DNA of 64,000 nt from Serinicoccus marinus DSM 15273 (GTDB lineage: Bacteria > Actinomycetota > Actinomycetes > Actinomycetales > Dermatophilaceae). The notes under the pieces are model-generated. The model did not search any database and had not been told where the DNA came from. It saw only the letters and a program-made list of their open reading frames with translations. Position 1 is the first letter of the stretch; the number at the start of each line of letters is the position of its first letter. The stretch spans positions 1,178,001 through 1,242,000 of the forward strand of contig NZ_CP043808.1 in assembly GCF_008386315.1 (NCBI RefSeq). The letters run 5' to 3'. Shown here in pieces: positions 29,461 through 37,760 of this stretch. Position numbers and translations under genes: made by a program.

Positions 29461-30135
29461 GTGGCCCTGCACCGACCCGAGCTGGTCGTCCTGGACGTCA
29501 ACGAGACGCTGTCGGACCTGTCGCCGCTGCGCGACCGCTTCGCCGATCTCGGCGTGCCTCCCGAGGAGGCGGCGACCTGGTTCGCCTCGCTGCTGCGGGA
29601 CGGCTTCGCGCTCACCGTCACCGGCGACAACCCGGACTTCGCCGGGATCGGGCGCGAGCTCCTCGGCAGTCTGCTGGCGGGCTCGGTGGACGACGTGCCG
29701 GCCGGGGTGGAGCACGTCATGACCGGCTTCGCCGACCTCGGGCTCCACCCGGACGTCGTTCCCGGCCTGCGGGCGCTGCGCGAGGGCGGGCTCCGGGTGG
29801 TCACCCTGAGCAACGGCTCGACCGCCGTGGCCGAGGGTCTGCTCGGGCGGGCCGGCGCGCTCGACCTCGTCGAGCGGCTGCTCAGCGTCGAGGACGCCGG
29901 GCGCTGGAAGCCGGCGCCCGAGGCATACCGGCACGCGCTGGACGTCTGCGGCGTGCCCGCCGACCGCGCCGTCCTCGTCGCCGTGCACCCGTGGGACCTC
30001 CACGGGGCGCACCGGGCGGGGCTCGGCACGACGTGGGTTTCACGGTCCGGCGGACGCTACCCCGGCCACCTCGCCGCGCCGGACCTCACGGTGGAGGATC
30101 TGCCCGCCCTGGCCGAGGCCCTCCAGCAGGCCTGA
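29461..30135 (+). CDS. HAD superfamily hydrolase, haloacid dehalogenase-like
   Basis: 224 residues, HAD fold. Motif I is L-D-V-N-E-T-L (about residues 10-16): the nucleophile Asp is present, but the second Asp typical of phosphatases is Asn, as in dehalogenase-like members. Motif II is T-L-S-N-G-S (about 119), the motif III Lys is in W-K-P-A-P (about 150), and H-P-W-D-L-x-G-A (about 178) resembles the W-D-x-x-G-A end of type II haloacid dehalogenases. GTG 29461 is preferred because GAGCGAGG lies about 8 bp upstream; a TTG at 29455 is also in frame. Dehalogenase versus phosphatase cannot be settled from sequence. Confidence 0.82.
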   Translation: MALHRPELVVLDVNETLSDLSPLRDRFADLGVPPEEAATWFASLLRDGFALTVTGDNPDFAGIGRELLGSLLAGSVDDVPAGVEHVMTGFADLGLHPDVVPGLRALREGGLRVVTLSNGSTAVAEGLLGRAGALDLVERLLSVEDAGRWKPAPEAYRHALDVCGVPADRAVLVAVHPWDLHGAHRAGLGTTWVSRSGGRYPGHLAAPDLTVEDLPALAEALQQA

Positions 30136-30193
30136 GCCCGCCGGGTGCCGGGTGCGGTGGTGGCCCGGTGCGTGGCGGTGACAGACTCGTGGC

Positions 30194-30553
30194 ATGGACG
30201 AGCCAGAGGACGAGGGTGTGGAGTATGCCGAGGTCGTCCGCCTGCCCGTGGGACGGCGGCCGGAGACCCGCAGGATGCAGCTGGAGGGGGACCAGGTCAC
30301 GGTGATCTACCTGCCGTGGCCGCACGAGGTGGACGGGCAGACGCGCCCGGCCGGCCTCTACGTCTGCGGCGACGCCGAGGCTGCCGGGGCAGGTGCGGTC
30401 GAGGACGCCTTCCTCCCGGACCACGACGAGCGCGGGCTCGAGGAGACGTGGCGCGACGCCGAGCAGGCGTTGCGACGGCACCGGCGCGCCGAGCCGGACG
30501 TCAGCGTGGCGGACGACCCCGACGACGACGCCGTGTCCCAGGACGACCGGTGA
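30194..30553 (+). CDS. hypothetical acidic protein
   Basis: 119 residues, very acidic, without membrane segment. It opens with D-E-P-E-D-E-G-V-E-Y-A-E-V-V-R-L-P-V and ends in an Asp-rich tail. Its stop overlaps the GTG of the following gene (GTGA), so the two are coupled. No family recognised. Confidence 0.6.
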   Translation: MDEPEDEGVEYAEVVRLPVGRRPETRRMQLEGDQVTVIYLPWPHEVDGQTRPAGLYVCGDAEAAGAGAVEDAFLPDHDERGLEETWRDAEQALRRHRRAEPDVSVADDPDDDAVSQDDR

Positions 30554-31791
30554 GCCGCGACCTCGACATCACGGTCTACGGCGCGACGGGCTTCGTCGGC
30601 GAGCTGGTGGTCGAGCACCTGGCGCAGGCCGCTCCCGAGGGCACGGCGATCGCCCTGGCGGGCCGGTCCGAGCCCAGGCTGCGGGCGGTGCGCGACCGGC
30701 TCGGCGAGCGGGCGGCGGAGTGGCCGCTCGTCGTCGCGGACTCCTCGGACGGCGACAGCCTCCGCGCCATGGCGCAGCGGTCCAGGGTCGTCGTGAGCAC
30801 GGTCGGGCCCTACCAGCGGCACGGGCTGCCGCTGGTGCTCGCGTGCGCCGAGGCGGGCACCGACTACGCCGATCTCACCGGTGAGGTCCTCTTCGTCCGC
30901 GAGGCGATCGAGCAGGCGCACGAGGTCGCCCGGCGCAGCGGTGCCCGGATCGTCGTCTCCTGCGGCTTCGACTCGGTGCCCTCCGACCTCGGCGTCCACC
31001 TGCTCCACCGCGCCGCCCAGGAGGCCGGTGCCGGTGGCCTCACCGACACCACCATGTGGGTGCGGGAGGCCAAGGGCGGCTTCAGCGGCGGCACCGTCGA
31101 CTCGATGCGCGGCCAGCTGCGGCAGATGGCCGACGAGCCCGGCCTGCGCCGCGTCGTGGCCGACCCCTTCGCGCTGAGCGGCGGCCGCAGCGGGGCTCCG
31201 GGGCAGCGTGACGTCATGCGGCCGTTCGTCGAGCAGGACAGCGGCAGGTGGACGGCTCCCTTCGTCATGGCGTCCTACAACACCCGCGTGGTGCGCCGCT
31301 CGGACGCGCTCCGGGACGGCGCCTACGGGCCCGCCTTCCGCTACCGCGAGGTCATCGGCACCGGCCGCGGCTGGCGTGGCGCGGTGCGTGCCCGGCTGGT
31401 CGCCGGCGGCCTCGGCGCGCTCGCCGGCTCGATGATGGTGCCCGGTCTGCGGCCCCTGGTCGACCGCGCGCTGCCCTCGCCGGGCGAGGGACCGAGCCGG
31501 GAGACCCGCGAGGCCGGCTCCTTCCGCACCGAGACGATCACCACGACGCAGGACGGTCGCCGGTGGGCGGCCACGGTCGCCGCGCAGGGCGACCCGGGGT
31601 ATGCCGCGACCTCCGTCGAGCTCGGGCAGGCCGCCCTCGTGCTGCTCGCCACCCGCGGCGAGCAGGGGCGGTCCGGCGGCGTTCTCACCCCGGCGGTCGC
31701 GCTCGGGGACGACCTCGTGGCGGCGCTGCGCGCGCAGGGGTTCACGCTCGAGGTCCGCGAGCTGGGGGACGAGGACCTGCGGGCCGCGTGA
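30550..31791 (+). CDS. saccharopine dehydrogenase-like / trans-acting enoyl reductase family
   Basis: 413 residues with an N-terminal Rossmann fold (Y-G-A-T-G-F-V-G, about residues 9-16) and the Y-x-D-L-T-G-E segment (about 110-116) typical of saccharopine dehydrogenase NADP-binding proteins. Mycobacterial relatives such as Rv2953 act as trans-acting enoyl reductases on polyketide-derived lipids; no polyketide synthase lies here, so the substrate is unknown. GTG 30550 overlaps the preceding stop, and the end overlaps the next gene by 4 nt. A hydrophobic patch about residues 280-300 may contact membrane. Confidence 0.82.
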   Translation: MSRDLDITVYGATGFVGELVVEHLAQAAPEGTAIALAGRSEPRLRAVRDRLGERAAEWPLVVADSSDGDSLRAMAQRSRVVVSTVGPYQRHGLPLVLACAEAGTDYADLTGEVLFVREAIEQAHEVARRSGARIVVSCGFDSVPSDLGVHLLHRAAQEAGAGGLTDTTMWVREAKGGFSGGTVDSMRGQLRQMADEPGLRRVVADPFALSGGRSGAPGQRDVMRPFVEQDSGRWTAPFVMASYNTRVVRRSDALRDGAYGPAFRYREVIGTGRGWRGAVRARLVAGGLGALAGSMMVPGLRPLVDRALPSPGEGPSRETREAGSFRTETITTTQDGRRWAATVAAQGDPGYAATSVELGQAALVLLATRGEQGRSGGVLTPAVALGDDLVAALRAQGFTLEVRELGDEDLRAA

Positions 31792-32150
31792 GCGACGAGA
31801 CGACGCCCGGCCACGGCGGGACAGATCCTGTCGACGACGAGCGCTGGTTGGTCGTCGACGGCCGCCGCTGGCGGCGGCAGGACCCTCACCTGCCGGAAGA
31901 GGTCGCAGCCGAGCTGCTGTCGCACCTGGGGCGGGGCCGCTCGGCGGTGCGCGCATACCGGCGCCGCGGTGAGGACCCCGCGCCGGCCCGTCGCCGCGTC
32001 GACCTGGCCAAGCACGGGCTGGGGGAGCGCGGCACACCGTGGTGGGAGCAGGACGACGAAGCGCGGCGCGCGCGGTGGCAGGAGGCGCTGGATGAGCTGT
32101 CCGCGCTGGACCGGGACGAGGCCTCCGGCGAGGACGACGACCGGGCCTGA
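31788..32150 (+). CDS. conserved small protein, 'biopolymer transporter Tol'-type
   Basis: 120 residues. It contains the conserved pattern W-L-V-V-D-G-R-R-W-R-R-Q-D-P, a helical region with several arginines, and L-G-E-R-G-T-P-W-W-E (about residues 78-87). Actinobacterial proteins with this pattern are often called 'biopolymer transporter Tol', which the sequence does not support: no signal peptide, membrane segment or beta-propeller. GTG 31788 overlaps the previous gene. Real function unknown. Confidence 0.7.
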   Translation: MSDETTPGHGGTDPVDDERWLVVDGRRWRRQDPHLPEEVAAELLSHLGRGRSAVRAYRRRGEDPAPARRRVDLAKHGLGERGTPWWEQDDEARRARWQEALDELSALDRDEASGEDDDRA

Positions 32151-32172
32151 CCGTTCGCGGGACGCACGCGAC

Positions 32173-32212
32173 GGCACCCGGCACGCCCGTGGGGACGGGC
32201 GCACCGGGTGCC
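32173..32212. terminator. strong two-part hairpin between convergent genes
   Basis: GGCACCCGG (32173-32181) pairs with CCGGGTGCC (32204-32212), and inside it CGCCCGT (32184-32190) pairs with ACGGGCG (32195-32201) around a GGGG loop. It lies between the convergent stops at 32150 and 32227, so it probably serves both strands. Confidence 0.75.
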
Positions 32213-32226
32213 GGCGGTGAGGCGGG

Positions 32227-34245
32227 TCAGACGGCCTGTCGCAGCTGCTCCATCTCCCAGATCTGCGCCTCCTGGGTGACCAGGAGGTCGGAGGCGAACT
32301 GCTGGACGAAGAAGTCCGTGCCCTCGAGGCTCACGTCGACCGCCATGTCCACCGCGCCCTCGTGGTGCGGGATCATCAGGTCGAGGAACATCGCGTCGAA
32401 CTCGGCCCCGTCGGCGTTGCGCAGCGCGCGCATCTCCTGCCGGGTCGCCATGCCCATCTGCTCGACCATCTCCGGGTCGCCCAGCATCTGGCGGTAGGCC
32501 CTCTTCTCGTTGGTGACCGGCAGGTCGTTGCGGGCCTGCCAGCCCTGCATCGCGTCGATCTCCAGACCCTGCTCGACCAGGATCCTCGCCGCCAGCGCCT
32601 TGACCTGCGGGTTCTCGGCCCGGCTCGGGGCCATGCGGCTCATGAGGACGGCCTGGTGGTGGTGCGGGGCCATCATGTGCATGAACATCTGGTCCGCGTC
32701 GTTGGCCTCGTTGGTCTCGGCGAGGCCGAGCGAGCGGTCCGTGCTGGCGAGGCGCTCGGCACCGGCGGCCGACATCGACGTGGCCGACTCACCCGGCATA
32801 CCGGGCACGACGACCGGGGCCTCCTCGGTGTCGCCAGCGGCGGCCATCGACGGCAGGCGCCCGCGCTGACGACCCTCGGCGTACTGGTACTGCGTCTGCG
32901 CGTTGAGCACGTCGAAGGTGACCCGGCGGTCGCCACGCGTGCCGCGGATCCGCAGCACGTCCAGGCCCTGCTCGATGTCGCTGGAGTAGATGTGGCCGTT
33001 GTAGTAGTACGCCGACCAGGAGCCACCGACGGTGAGGAACTCGTCGGACAGCGCGCCCCGGTCGAAGTAGCCGATCTCCTCCGGCCCCGAGGAGTTGGTG
33101 AAGTCGAAGACCGAGACACCACCCTGGTACCACGCCTGCACCATCATGTCGCCGCCGTTGATCGGGACGAGCGAGCCGTTGTGGGCCACGCAGTTCTCGT
33201 TGTCGGTCTGGTTCCGCGGGATCTTGTAGTAGCTGCGGAAGACCAGCTCGCGCGAGCTGCCGGCCCCGGCGATGTCGAAGATCGCGTTGGCGCCGCGGTT
33301 GGGCCCGACCTCCTCGTTGCAGGTGGCCGCGCCACCGCCACCGAGCTCGTCGGTGAAGACGACCTTGGTGCCGTAGTTGTTGAAGGTGGCCGAGTGCCAG
33401 AACGCGAAGTTGGCGTCGCGCACCCGCTCGATCACCCGCGGCTGCACCGGGTCGGAGATGTCCATGAGGATGCCGTTGCCCATGCAGGCGCCGGCGGCGA
33501 GCCCACGCTCCGGGGCGACCGTGATGTCGTGGCACCCGCTGGTGCCCGGTGCGCCGCCGCCCGGGAAGAGCACGGGCTCGGCGACCACCGAGGCCGAGCC
33601 CGGGTCGTCCAGCGGCACGTCGACGATGGAGATGCTGTCGTGCGGCGGCTGGCAGTTGGGGAAGGCGTCGTTGGGGCCGTAGGAGGAGACGTAGAGGTAG
33701 GCGCTTTCGCCCTCCGGGTCGGGGACATAGGTATGGGTGTGCGAGCCGCACTCGGTCGCGACCGCGCCGACGTAGTCCGGGTTGCGCAGGTTGCTGATGT
33801 CGAAGATGCGCACGCCCTCCCAGCCCTCGGGGTCGCCGCTGTTGGTGGGCTCGCTGGTGCACGAGGTGCTGGTGCGGGCGTAGTCCACCGAGAAGAACAG
33901 CAGCGAGCCGTCGTTGGTGACCGAGATGTCGCCCTGGCCACCGGGGCAGAGCACCTGGCTGACGATCTGCGGGTTCCGCGGGCGCGAGATGTCCCAGATC
34001 GTGAAGCCGTCGTAGTTGCCCTGGAAGGCGTAGTCGCCCCAGAAGGCGATGTCGGAGTTGAAGGCGTTGTCCAGCGGCGAGCGCTTGGGCGTGTTGTCGA
34101 GCAGCGACATGTTGTCGCTGATGTCGACGTCGTCGGGGTCGGCCTGGACCGTCCCCGGCAGCAGCGTGACCGTCATGACCAGCGCGATCAGGGCAGCGGC
34201 CCAGCCTCGCAGCAGTCGACGTGTGGAGACCGCGTGACTTCGCAT
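32227..34245 (-). CDS. secreted LVIVD-repeat protein with C-terminal DUF305 domain
   Basis: 672 residues. Signal peptide about 1-35 (R-R-L-L-R-G-W, hydrophobic core, V-Q-A). Residues about 45-455 form LVIVD-type beta-propeller repeats (W-D-I-S-R-P-R-N-P, I-F-D-I-S-N-L-R-N-P, L-M-D-I-S-D-P-V-Q-P). The C-terminal about 180 residues are a DUF305 ferritin-like helical domain with two metal-type motifs, M-M-A-P-H-H-H-Q-A and L-M-I-P-H-H-E-G-A. DUF305 proteins are linked to copper or other metal handling. Several Cys in the propeller suggest disulfides outside the cell. Start ATG 34245; single gene with its own promoter. Confidence 0.88.
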   Translation of the reverse strand: MRSHAVSTRRLLRGWAAALIALVMTVTLLPGTVQADPDDVDISDNMSLLDNTPKRSPLDNAFNSDIAFWGDYAFQGNYDGFTIWDISRPRNPQIVSQVLCPGGQGDISVTNDGSLLFFSVDYARTSTSCTSEPTNSGDPEGWEGVRIFDISNLRNPDYVGAVATECGSHTHTYVPDPEGESAYLYVSSYGPNDAFPNCQPPHDSISIVDVPLDDPGSASVVAEPVLFPGGGAPGTSGCHDITVAPERGLAAGACMGNGILMDISDPVQPRVIERVRDANFAFWHSATFNNYGTKVVFTDELGGGGAATCNEEVGPNRGANAIFDIAGAGSSRELVFRSYYKIPRNQTDNENCVAHNGSLVPINGGDMMVQAWYQGGVSVFDFTNSSGPEEIGYFDRGALSDEFLTVGGSWSAYYYNGHIYSSDIEQGLDVLRIRGTRGDRRVTFDVLNAQTQYQYAEGRQRGRLPSMAAAGDTEEAPVVVPGMPGESATSMSAAGAERLASTDRSLGLAETNEANDADQMFMHMMAPHHHQAVLMSRMAPSRAENPQVKALAARILVEQGLEIDAMQGWQARNDLPVTNEKRAYRQMLGDPEMVEQMGMATRQEMRALRNADGAEFDAMFLDLMIPHHEGAVDMAVDVSLEGTDFFVQQFASDLLVTQEAQIWEMEQLRQAV

Positions 34246-34327
34246 GTGAGAAACCCCCGTTGGTACGACGATGAACGTGGATGCTGTGCTCTCGACGGTA
34301 GACCCGGCCTCAGGCGATCACCAGGAA

Positions 34328-34358
34328 CTTGACGGGATCTTGGACAGACCTTGACGGG
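34328..34358. promoter_or_regulatory. paired direct repeats in divergent promoter
   Basis: CTTGACGGG occurs at 34328-34336 and again at 34350-34358, 22 bp apart (about two helical turns), between the divergent starts at 34245 and 34408. Each copy contains a TTGACG that could be a -35 element. Either a regulator site or tandem promoters. Confidence 0.35.
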
Positions 34359-34407
34359 GCCTTTACCTCCGGGAGTCGAGGGGGAGGGTCGCCCCTAGGC
34401 TGGTGCC

Positions 34408-35502
34408 ATGAGTCCGATCGTCGAGGAGTCCGCACAGCAGGTCAGGGTCGCCGTCATCCCCGGCGACGGGATCGGCACGGAGGTGATGGAGCCGACGCTG
34501 GAGATCCTGGAGACCGTCGGCGAGCGGCACGGGCTGGCCTTCACCTGGCAGCACCACGACTGGAGCTGCGAGCACTACACCCGGACGGGGCGGATGATGC
34601 CCGAGGACGGCCTGGACCAGCTGGCCGAGGTCGACCAGATCCTGCTCGGGGCGGTCGGCTTCCCCGGGGTGCCGGACCACGTGTCGCTCTGGGGCCTGCT
34701 CATCCCGATCAGGCGCGCCTTCAAGCAGTACGTCAACCTGCGGCCGGTGCGGCTCATGCCCGGGATCGAGTGCCCGTTGCGGCTGCCGGAGGGCGCCGAC
34801 ATCGACTTCCTCGTCGTCCGAGAGAACAACGAGGGGGAGTACTCCGAGGTCGGCGGGCGCATGTATCGCGGCACCCCTGACGAGGTGGCCGTCCAGGAGT
34901 CGGTCTTCACCCGGCGCGGCGTCGAGCGGGCCGCCCGGTATGCCCTGCAGCTCGCCGCGGACCGGTCCGGCTCGCTGGCCTCGGCGACCAAGTCCAACGG
35001 GATCGTGCACACGATGCCGTTCTGGGACGAGGTGGTCCACGCCTGCGCCGAGGACTTCCCGGGCGTGCAGGTGCGGGACTACCACATCGACGCGCTCTCG
35101 GCGCTCTTCGTGCTCGACCCCGGCCGCTTCGACGTCGTCGTCGCCTCCAACCTCTTCGGCGACATCCTCACCGACCTCGGCGCCGCGATCATCGGCAGCA
35201 TCGGGATCGCCCCGTCGGCCAACCTCAACCCGGAGCGGGAGCACCCCTCCATGTTCGAGCCGGTGCACGGGTCGGCCCCGGACATCGCCGGTCAGGGGAT
35301 CGCCAACCCGCTCGGGCAGATCTGGGCCGCGTCGATGATGCTCGACCACCTGGGCCACCCGCAGGCGGCGGCCGAGGTCGTGGCCGCGGTGGAGGCCAGC
35401 CTGGCCGTGGGCATACGCACGCCCGACCTCGGAGGTTCGGCGACCACGACCCAGGTGGCGGACGCCGTGCGCGAGCAGCTGCGTGGCGGGACGGGCGCGT
35501 GA
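34408..35502 (+). CDS. tartrate dehydrogenase / D-malate dehydrogenase (decarboxylating) type
   Basis: 364 residues, NAD-dependent beta-decarboxylating dehydrogenase of the isocitrate/isopropylmalate family. I-P-G-D-G-I-G-T-E (about 17-25) and the metal-binding N-L-F-G-D-I-L-T-D-L (about 248-257) are intact, as is the C-terminal G-S-A-P-D-I-A-G-Q (about 290). L-R-P-V-R near 112-116 binds the substrate carboxylate. The extended W-G-L-L-I-P-I-R-R segment before it is that of the tartrate dehydrogenase subgroup (TtuC/DmlA). The next gene is a tartrate dehydratase remnant, which strengthens a tartrate or malate role. Confidence 0.85.
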   Translation: MSPIVEESAQQVRVAVIPGDGIGTEVMEPTLEILETVGERHGLAFTWQHHDWSCEHYTRTGRMMPEDGLDQLAEVDQILLGAVGFPGVPDHVSLWGLLIPIRRAFKQYVNLRPVRLMPGIECPLRLPEGADIDFLVVRENNEGEYSEVGGRMYRGTPDEVAVQESVFTRRGVERAARYALQLAADRSGSLASATKSNGIVHTMPFWDEVVHACAEDFPGVQVRDYHIDALSALFVLDPGRFDVVVASNLFGDILTDLGAAIIGSIGIAPSANLNPEREHPSMFEPVHGSAPDIAGQGIANPLGQIWAASMMLDHLGHPQAAAEVVAAVEASLAVGIRTPDLGGSATTTQVADAVREQLRGGTGA

Positions 35503-36089
35503 GGATCCTCGAGGTGCGCGAGCGCACCTTCCCGATCAGCAGCCCGATCCGCAAGCGGTCGTCGACTTCTCGCAGATGACGCTGAGCCTGGCCGGTGGTC
35601 ACCGACCAGGTGCGCGACGGTCGGCCGGTCGTGGGCTTCGGCTTCAACAGCAACGGCCGCTACGGCCAGGGCTCCCTCATGCGGGAGCGCCTCGTGCCGC
35701 TGGCCACCGGGGAGAACCTCGTCTCCCACCTCGACGCGCTGAACCTCGCCCGCTACGGCGGCCTCGACCCGCAGCGGGACTACCTGCAGTTCGACTGCGC
35801 GCTCAGCTACGGGCTCGTGGAGTACCTCCGGACCCTGGAGGCCCTGGCGCCGCTGGGCTGGGAGCCGCGGCGCTTCATCCCCCACGGCGGGCACCAGATG
35901 TCCCTCAACATCGCGGCGGGCCTCGGGCTCGGGGGCGACGAGTCCTACCCCGACCTGTTCCAGCCCTTCGGTGGCTTCCCCGACGGCGTCACCGTGGACG
36001 AGGGCTACATCACCATGCCCGAGCTGCCCGGCATCGGCTGCGAGGGCAAGGCCGACCTGGCGCAGGTGTGCGCGGAGCTGGCCGGCTAA
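35499..36089 (+). pseudogene. D-tartrate dehydratase-like enolase superfamily enzyme, internally deleted
   Basis: GTG 35499 (overlapping the dehydrogenase stop) begins a mandelate racemase/enolase-superfamily N-terminus (R-I-L-E-V-R-E-R-T-F-P-I). Two frame changes near 35552 and 35595 are followed by G-F-G-F-N-S-N-G-R-Y-G-Q-G and L-M-R-E-R. It then jumps directly to the C-terminal part (T-G-E-N-L-V-S-H, I-P-H-G-G-H-Q-M-S-L-N-I-A-A-G-L-G). The family is about 390 residues; here fewer than 200 remain, and the metal-binding barrel (about 200 residues) is missing. The matched blocks are those of D-tartrate dehydratase. Dead gene left beside a working dehydrogenase. Confidence 0.75.
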
Positions 36090-36107
36090 CAGGGCGGTTC
36101 TTGCTTC

Positions 36108-36136
36108 GTATCTAAGTACGTGCTGTACTTAGATAC
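36108..36136. promoter_or_regulatory. perfect 12-bp-arm palindrome, probable PadR operator
   Basis: GTATCTAAGTAC (36108-36119), spacer GTGCT, GTACTTAGATAC (36125-36136): a perfect inverted repeat in a GC-rich context. It ends on the base before the ATG of the PadR gene, so the mRNA is probably leaderless and bound repressor would cover the promoter; TACTTA at 36126-36131 fits a -10. Autoregulation is the usual PadR pattern. Confidence 0.8.
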
Positions 36137-36469
36137 ATGAACGACGAGCCCAGGTGGCCGGCCCCGTGGGTCCGGGCTGCGCTGGAGCTGGCGATCCTGG
36201 GCAGTCTGGCCCCCGGCCCCGTCCATGGATATGCCGTGGCCCAAGCCCTGCAGGAGCGGGGCTTCGGGCGGTTGCGCGGGGGCTCTCTCTACCCGGCGCT
36301 CGCCCGGCTCCAGGAGTCCGGGGCGATCGAGGCGACGTGGGTAGAGGGTGCGGCCGGGCCGGGCCGGAAGGACTACCGCCTGACCGTCGAGGGCCGGGTG
36401 CGGCTCGACGAGGGGCTCGCCGCCTGGCGTGAGCTCACGGACACCCTGGACACGGACGACGAGAGGTGA
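36137..36469 (+). CDS. PadR family transcriptional regulator
   Basis: 110-residue winged-helix repressor. The PadR signature is clear: A-L-E-L-A-I-L-G-S-L (about 15-24), G-P-V-H-G-Y-A-V-A (about 27-35), G-S-L-Y-P-A-L-A-R-L (about 49-58) and G-R-K-D-Y-R-L-T (about 74-81). The short form (subfamily 2) lacks the long C-terminal helices. A perfect palindrome touches its start codon. The next gene, a membrane protein, starts within 6 bp, so it probably is the regulated partner. Inducer unknown. Confidence 0.92.
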   Translation: MNDEPRWPAPWVRAALELAILGSLAPGPVHGYAVAQALQERGFGRLRGGSLYPALARLQESGAIEATWVEGAAGPGRKDYRLTVEGRVRLDEGLAAWRELTDTLDTDDER

Positions 36470-36474
36470 GGGTG

Positions 36475-37545
36475 ATGGAGGAGCGAGACGGGTCGGCGAC
36501 GGCCTCGACCTCGGACGTCCTGCAGGCATACCGGGATGCCCGGGCGCAGGCGGAGGACGAGACGTGGGCCTCGAGGGTCCTGGCGCTGTCGGTCACCCAG
36601 GGGGTGCGCCTGGACGTGCTGGAGCGCGAGCTCTGGGGCGCGCTGGAGCTGGTCCGCGAGAGCGGTGAGCCGGCCGAGGACCTCTACGGCCCGGCGCAGG
36701 AGTGGGCCCAGGACCGCATCGAGGAACGGGTGGCACGAGGTCAGCGGGTGTTGGACTCCGTCGCGGACACGGAATGGCGGGACGTGCCTGTCGTGGGATC
36801 GGTCGTGGCCGGGATCCTCAGCCTGCTCATCCTCGCCGTCTGGTGGGCGCGAGACGGGCTGACCACGGACTACACGGCCGGTCTGCTCCTCCTGCCGGTG
36901 GCGAGCGGGTTCGGGATCATCCTGGCCCTCGCCACCTGGGAGCGGGTGCTGCGACGGCACTCCTGGACGATCGCGGTCACGATCGGGCTGGTGCTCGCCA
37001 CCGTCGGCGTGGGGCTGCTCACCTGGCTCGTCTGGGGCACCAGGGGTGAGGTGGTCGCCACCGGGAGCGTCTTCTGGCTCGCGGCCCTGTCGGCTGCACA
37101 CTTCGGCGTCGCAGCGCTCCTCGAGCGGGTCTTGCAGAGCCAGGATCGACGCCCCCGCCCCAGGCCCGCCCGCGTGAGGGATGACAAGGAGTGGGAGCGG
37201 GACCTTGCCGGGGCACTCCGGTTCCGGCTGGACCTGCGCGAGACCCAGGTCCGCGACATCGTCCGGGAGGCCAGGGCGCACACGGTGGAGTCCGGTCGCT
37301 CGCCGGAGGAGGACTTCGGTGCTGCGGACGGCTACGCTGCGAGCTTCCCGAGGGACCGGAGGGCGGCGGCTCGTCGGATCGCCTGGGCGCGATCCGCCAT
37401 GGTCCTCGTGGCCGCCTTCCTCGCCTTCGGCGGTCTGCTCGACCGGCTCGCCTGGGCCGAGGTGTCCTGGGTAGGGTTCACCGTGCTCGTCCTCGCCGGG
37501 GGCCTGGCGACGTCCGCCTGGCGTCGCTACCTCGCCGAGGGTTGA
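36475..37545 (+). CDS. PadR-linked integral membrane protein
   Basis: 356 residues. A soluble helical N-terminus (about 1-105), four membrane segments near 108-210, a charged cytoplasmic loop (about 215-285) and two more segments at the C-terminus. This resembles DUF1700/DUF1129-type membrane proteins found with PadR regulators, but I cannot assign a function. ATG 36475 is chosen because GAGAGG lies 8 bp upstream; GTG 36466, overlapping the PadR stop, is also possible. Its 3' end overlaps a LacI remnant on the other strand. Confidence 0.75.
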   Translation: MEERDGSATASTSDVLQAYRDARAQAEDETWASRVLALSVTQGVRLDVLERELWGALELVRESGEPAEDLYGPAQEWAQDRIEERVARGQRVLDSVADTEWRDVPVVGSVVAGILSLLILAVWWARDGLTTDYTAGLLLLPVASGFGIILALATWERVLRRHSWTIAVTIGLVLATVGVGLLTWLVWGTRGEVVATGSVFWLAALSAAHFGVAALLERVLQSQDRRPRPRPARVRDDKEWERDLAGALRFRLDLRETQVRDIVREARAHTVESGRSPEEDFGAADGYAASFPRDRRAAARRIAWARSAMVLVAAFLAFGGLLDRLAWAEVSWVGFTVLVLAGGLATSAWRRYLAEG

Positions 37546-37760
37546 GTGCCCGGCGGCCCGCTGCTGGACTCGCGCACCGTCAGTCGCCACGGGACCTCGG
37601 GGTGGCGCCGGCGGTGCGGCGGAGCCGTGGATGCGGTCGATGAGCAGGTCGAGCACGGAGCCGGTCAGGGCCTCCAGGTCGTGGGAGACCGTGGCGAGGG
37701 ACGGGTTGTGGAAGCGGCCCTCGGCGATGTACTGGGCGACGAAGGGGACCGACCGGACCC
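37528..37760 (-). pseudogene. LacI-family regulator, C-terminal remnant
   Basis: About 75 residues of a LacI C-terminus: V-P-F-V-A-Q-Y-I-A-E-G-R-F, L-T-G-S-V-L-D-L-L-I-D-R-I, and after a frame change near 37610 H-P-E-V-P-W-R-L-T-V-R-E-S-S to a stop at 37528. The DNA-binding and most of the sugar-binding domain are missing. It ends back to back against a glycosidase remnant, so one deletion probably removed the divergent promoter region and both 5' ends. Confidence 0.62.

Noticed and set aside
31788..32150. Tol-type biopolymer transporter
   Set aside because: This common name for similar proteins has no support in the sequence: no propeller, signal or membrane segment.
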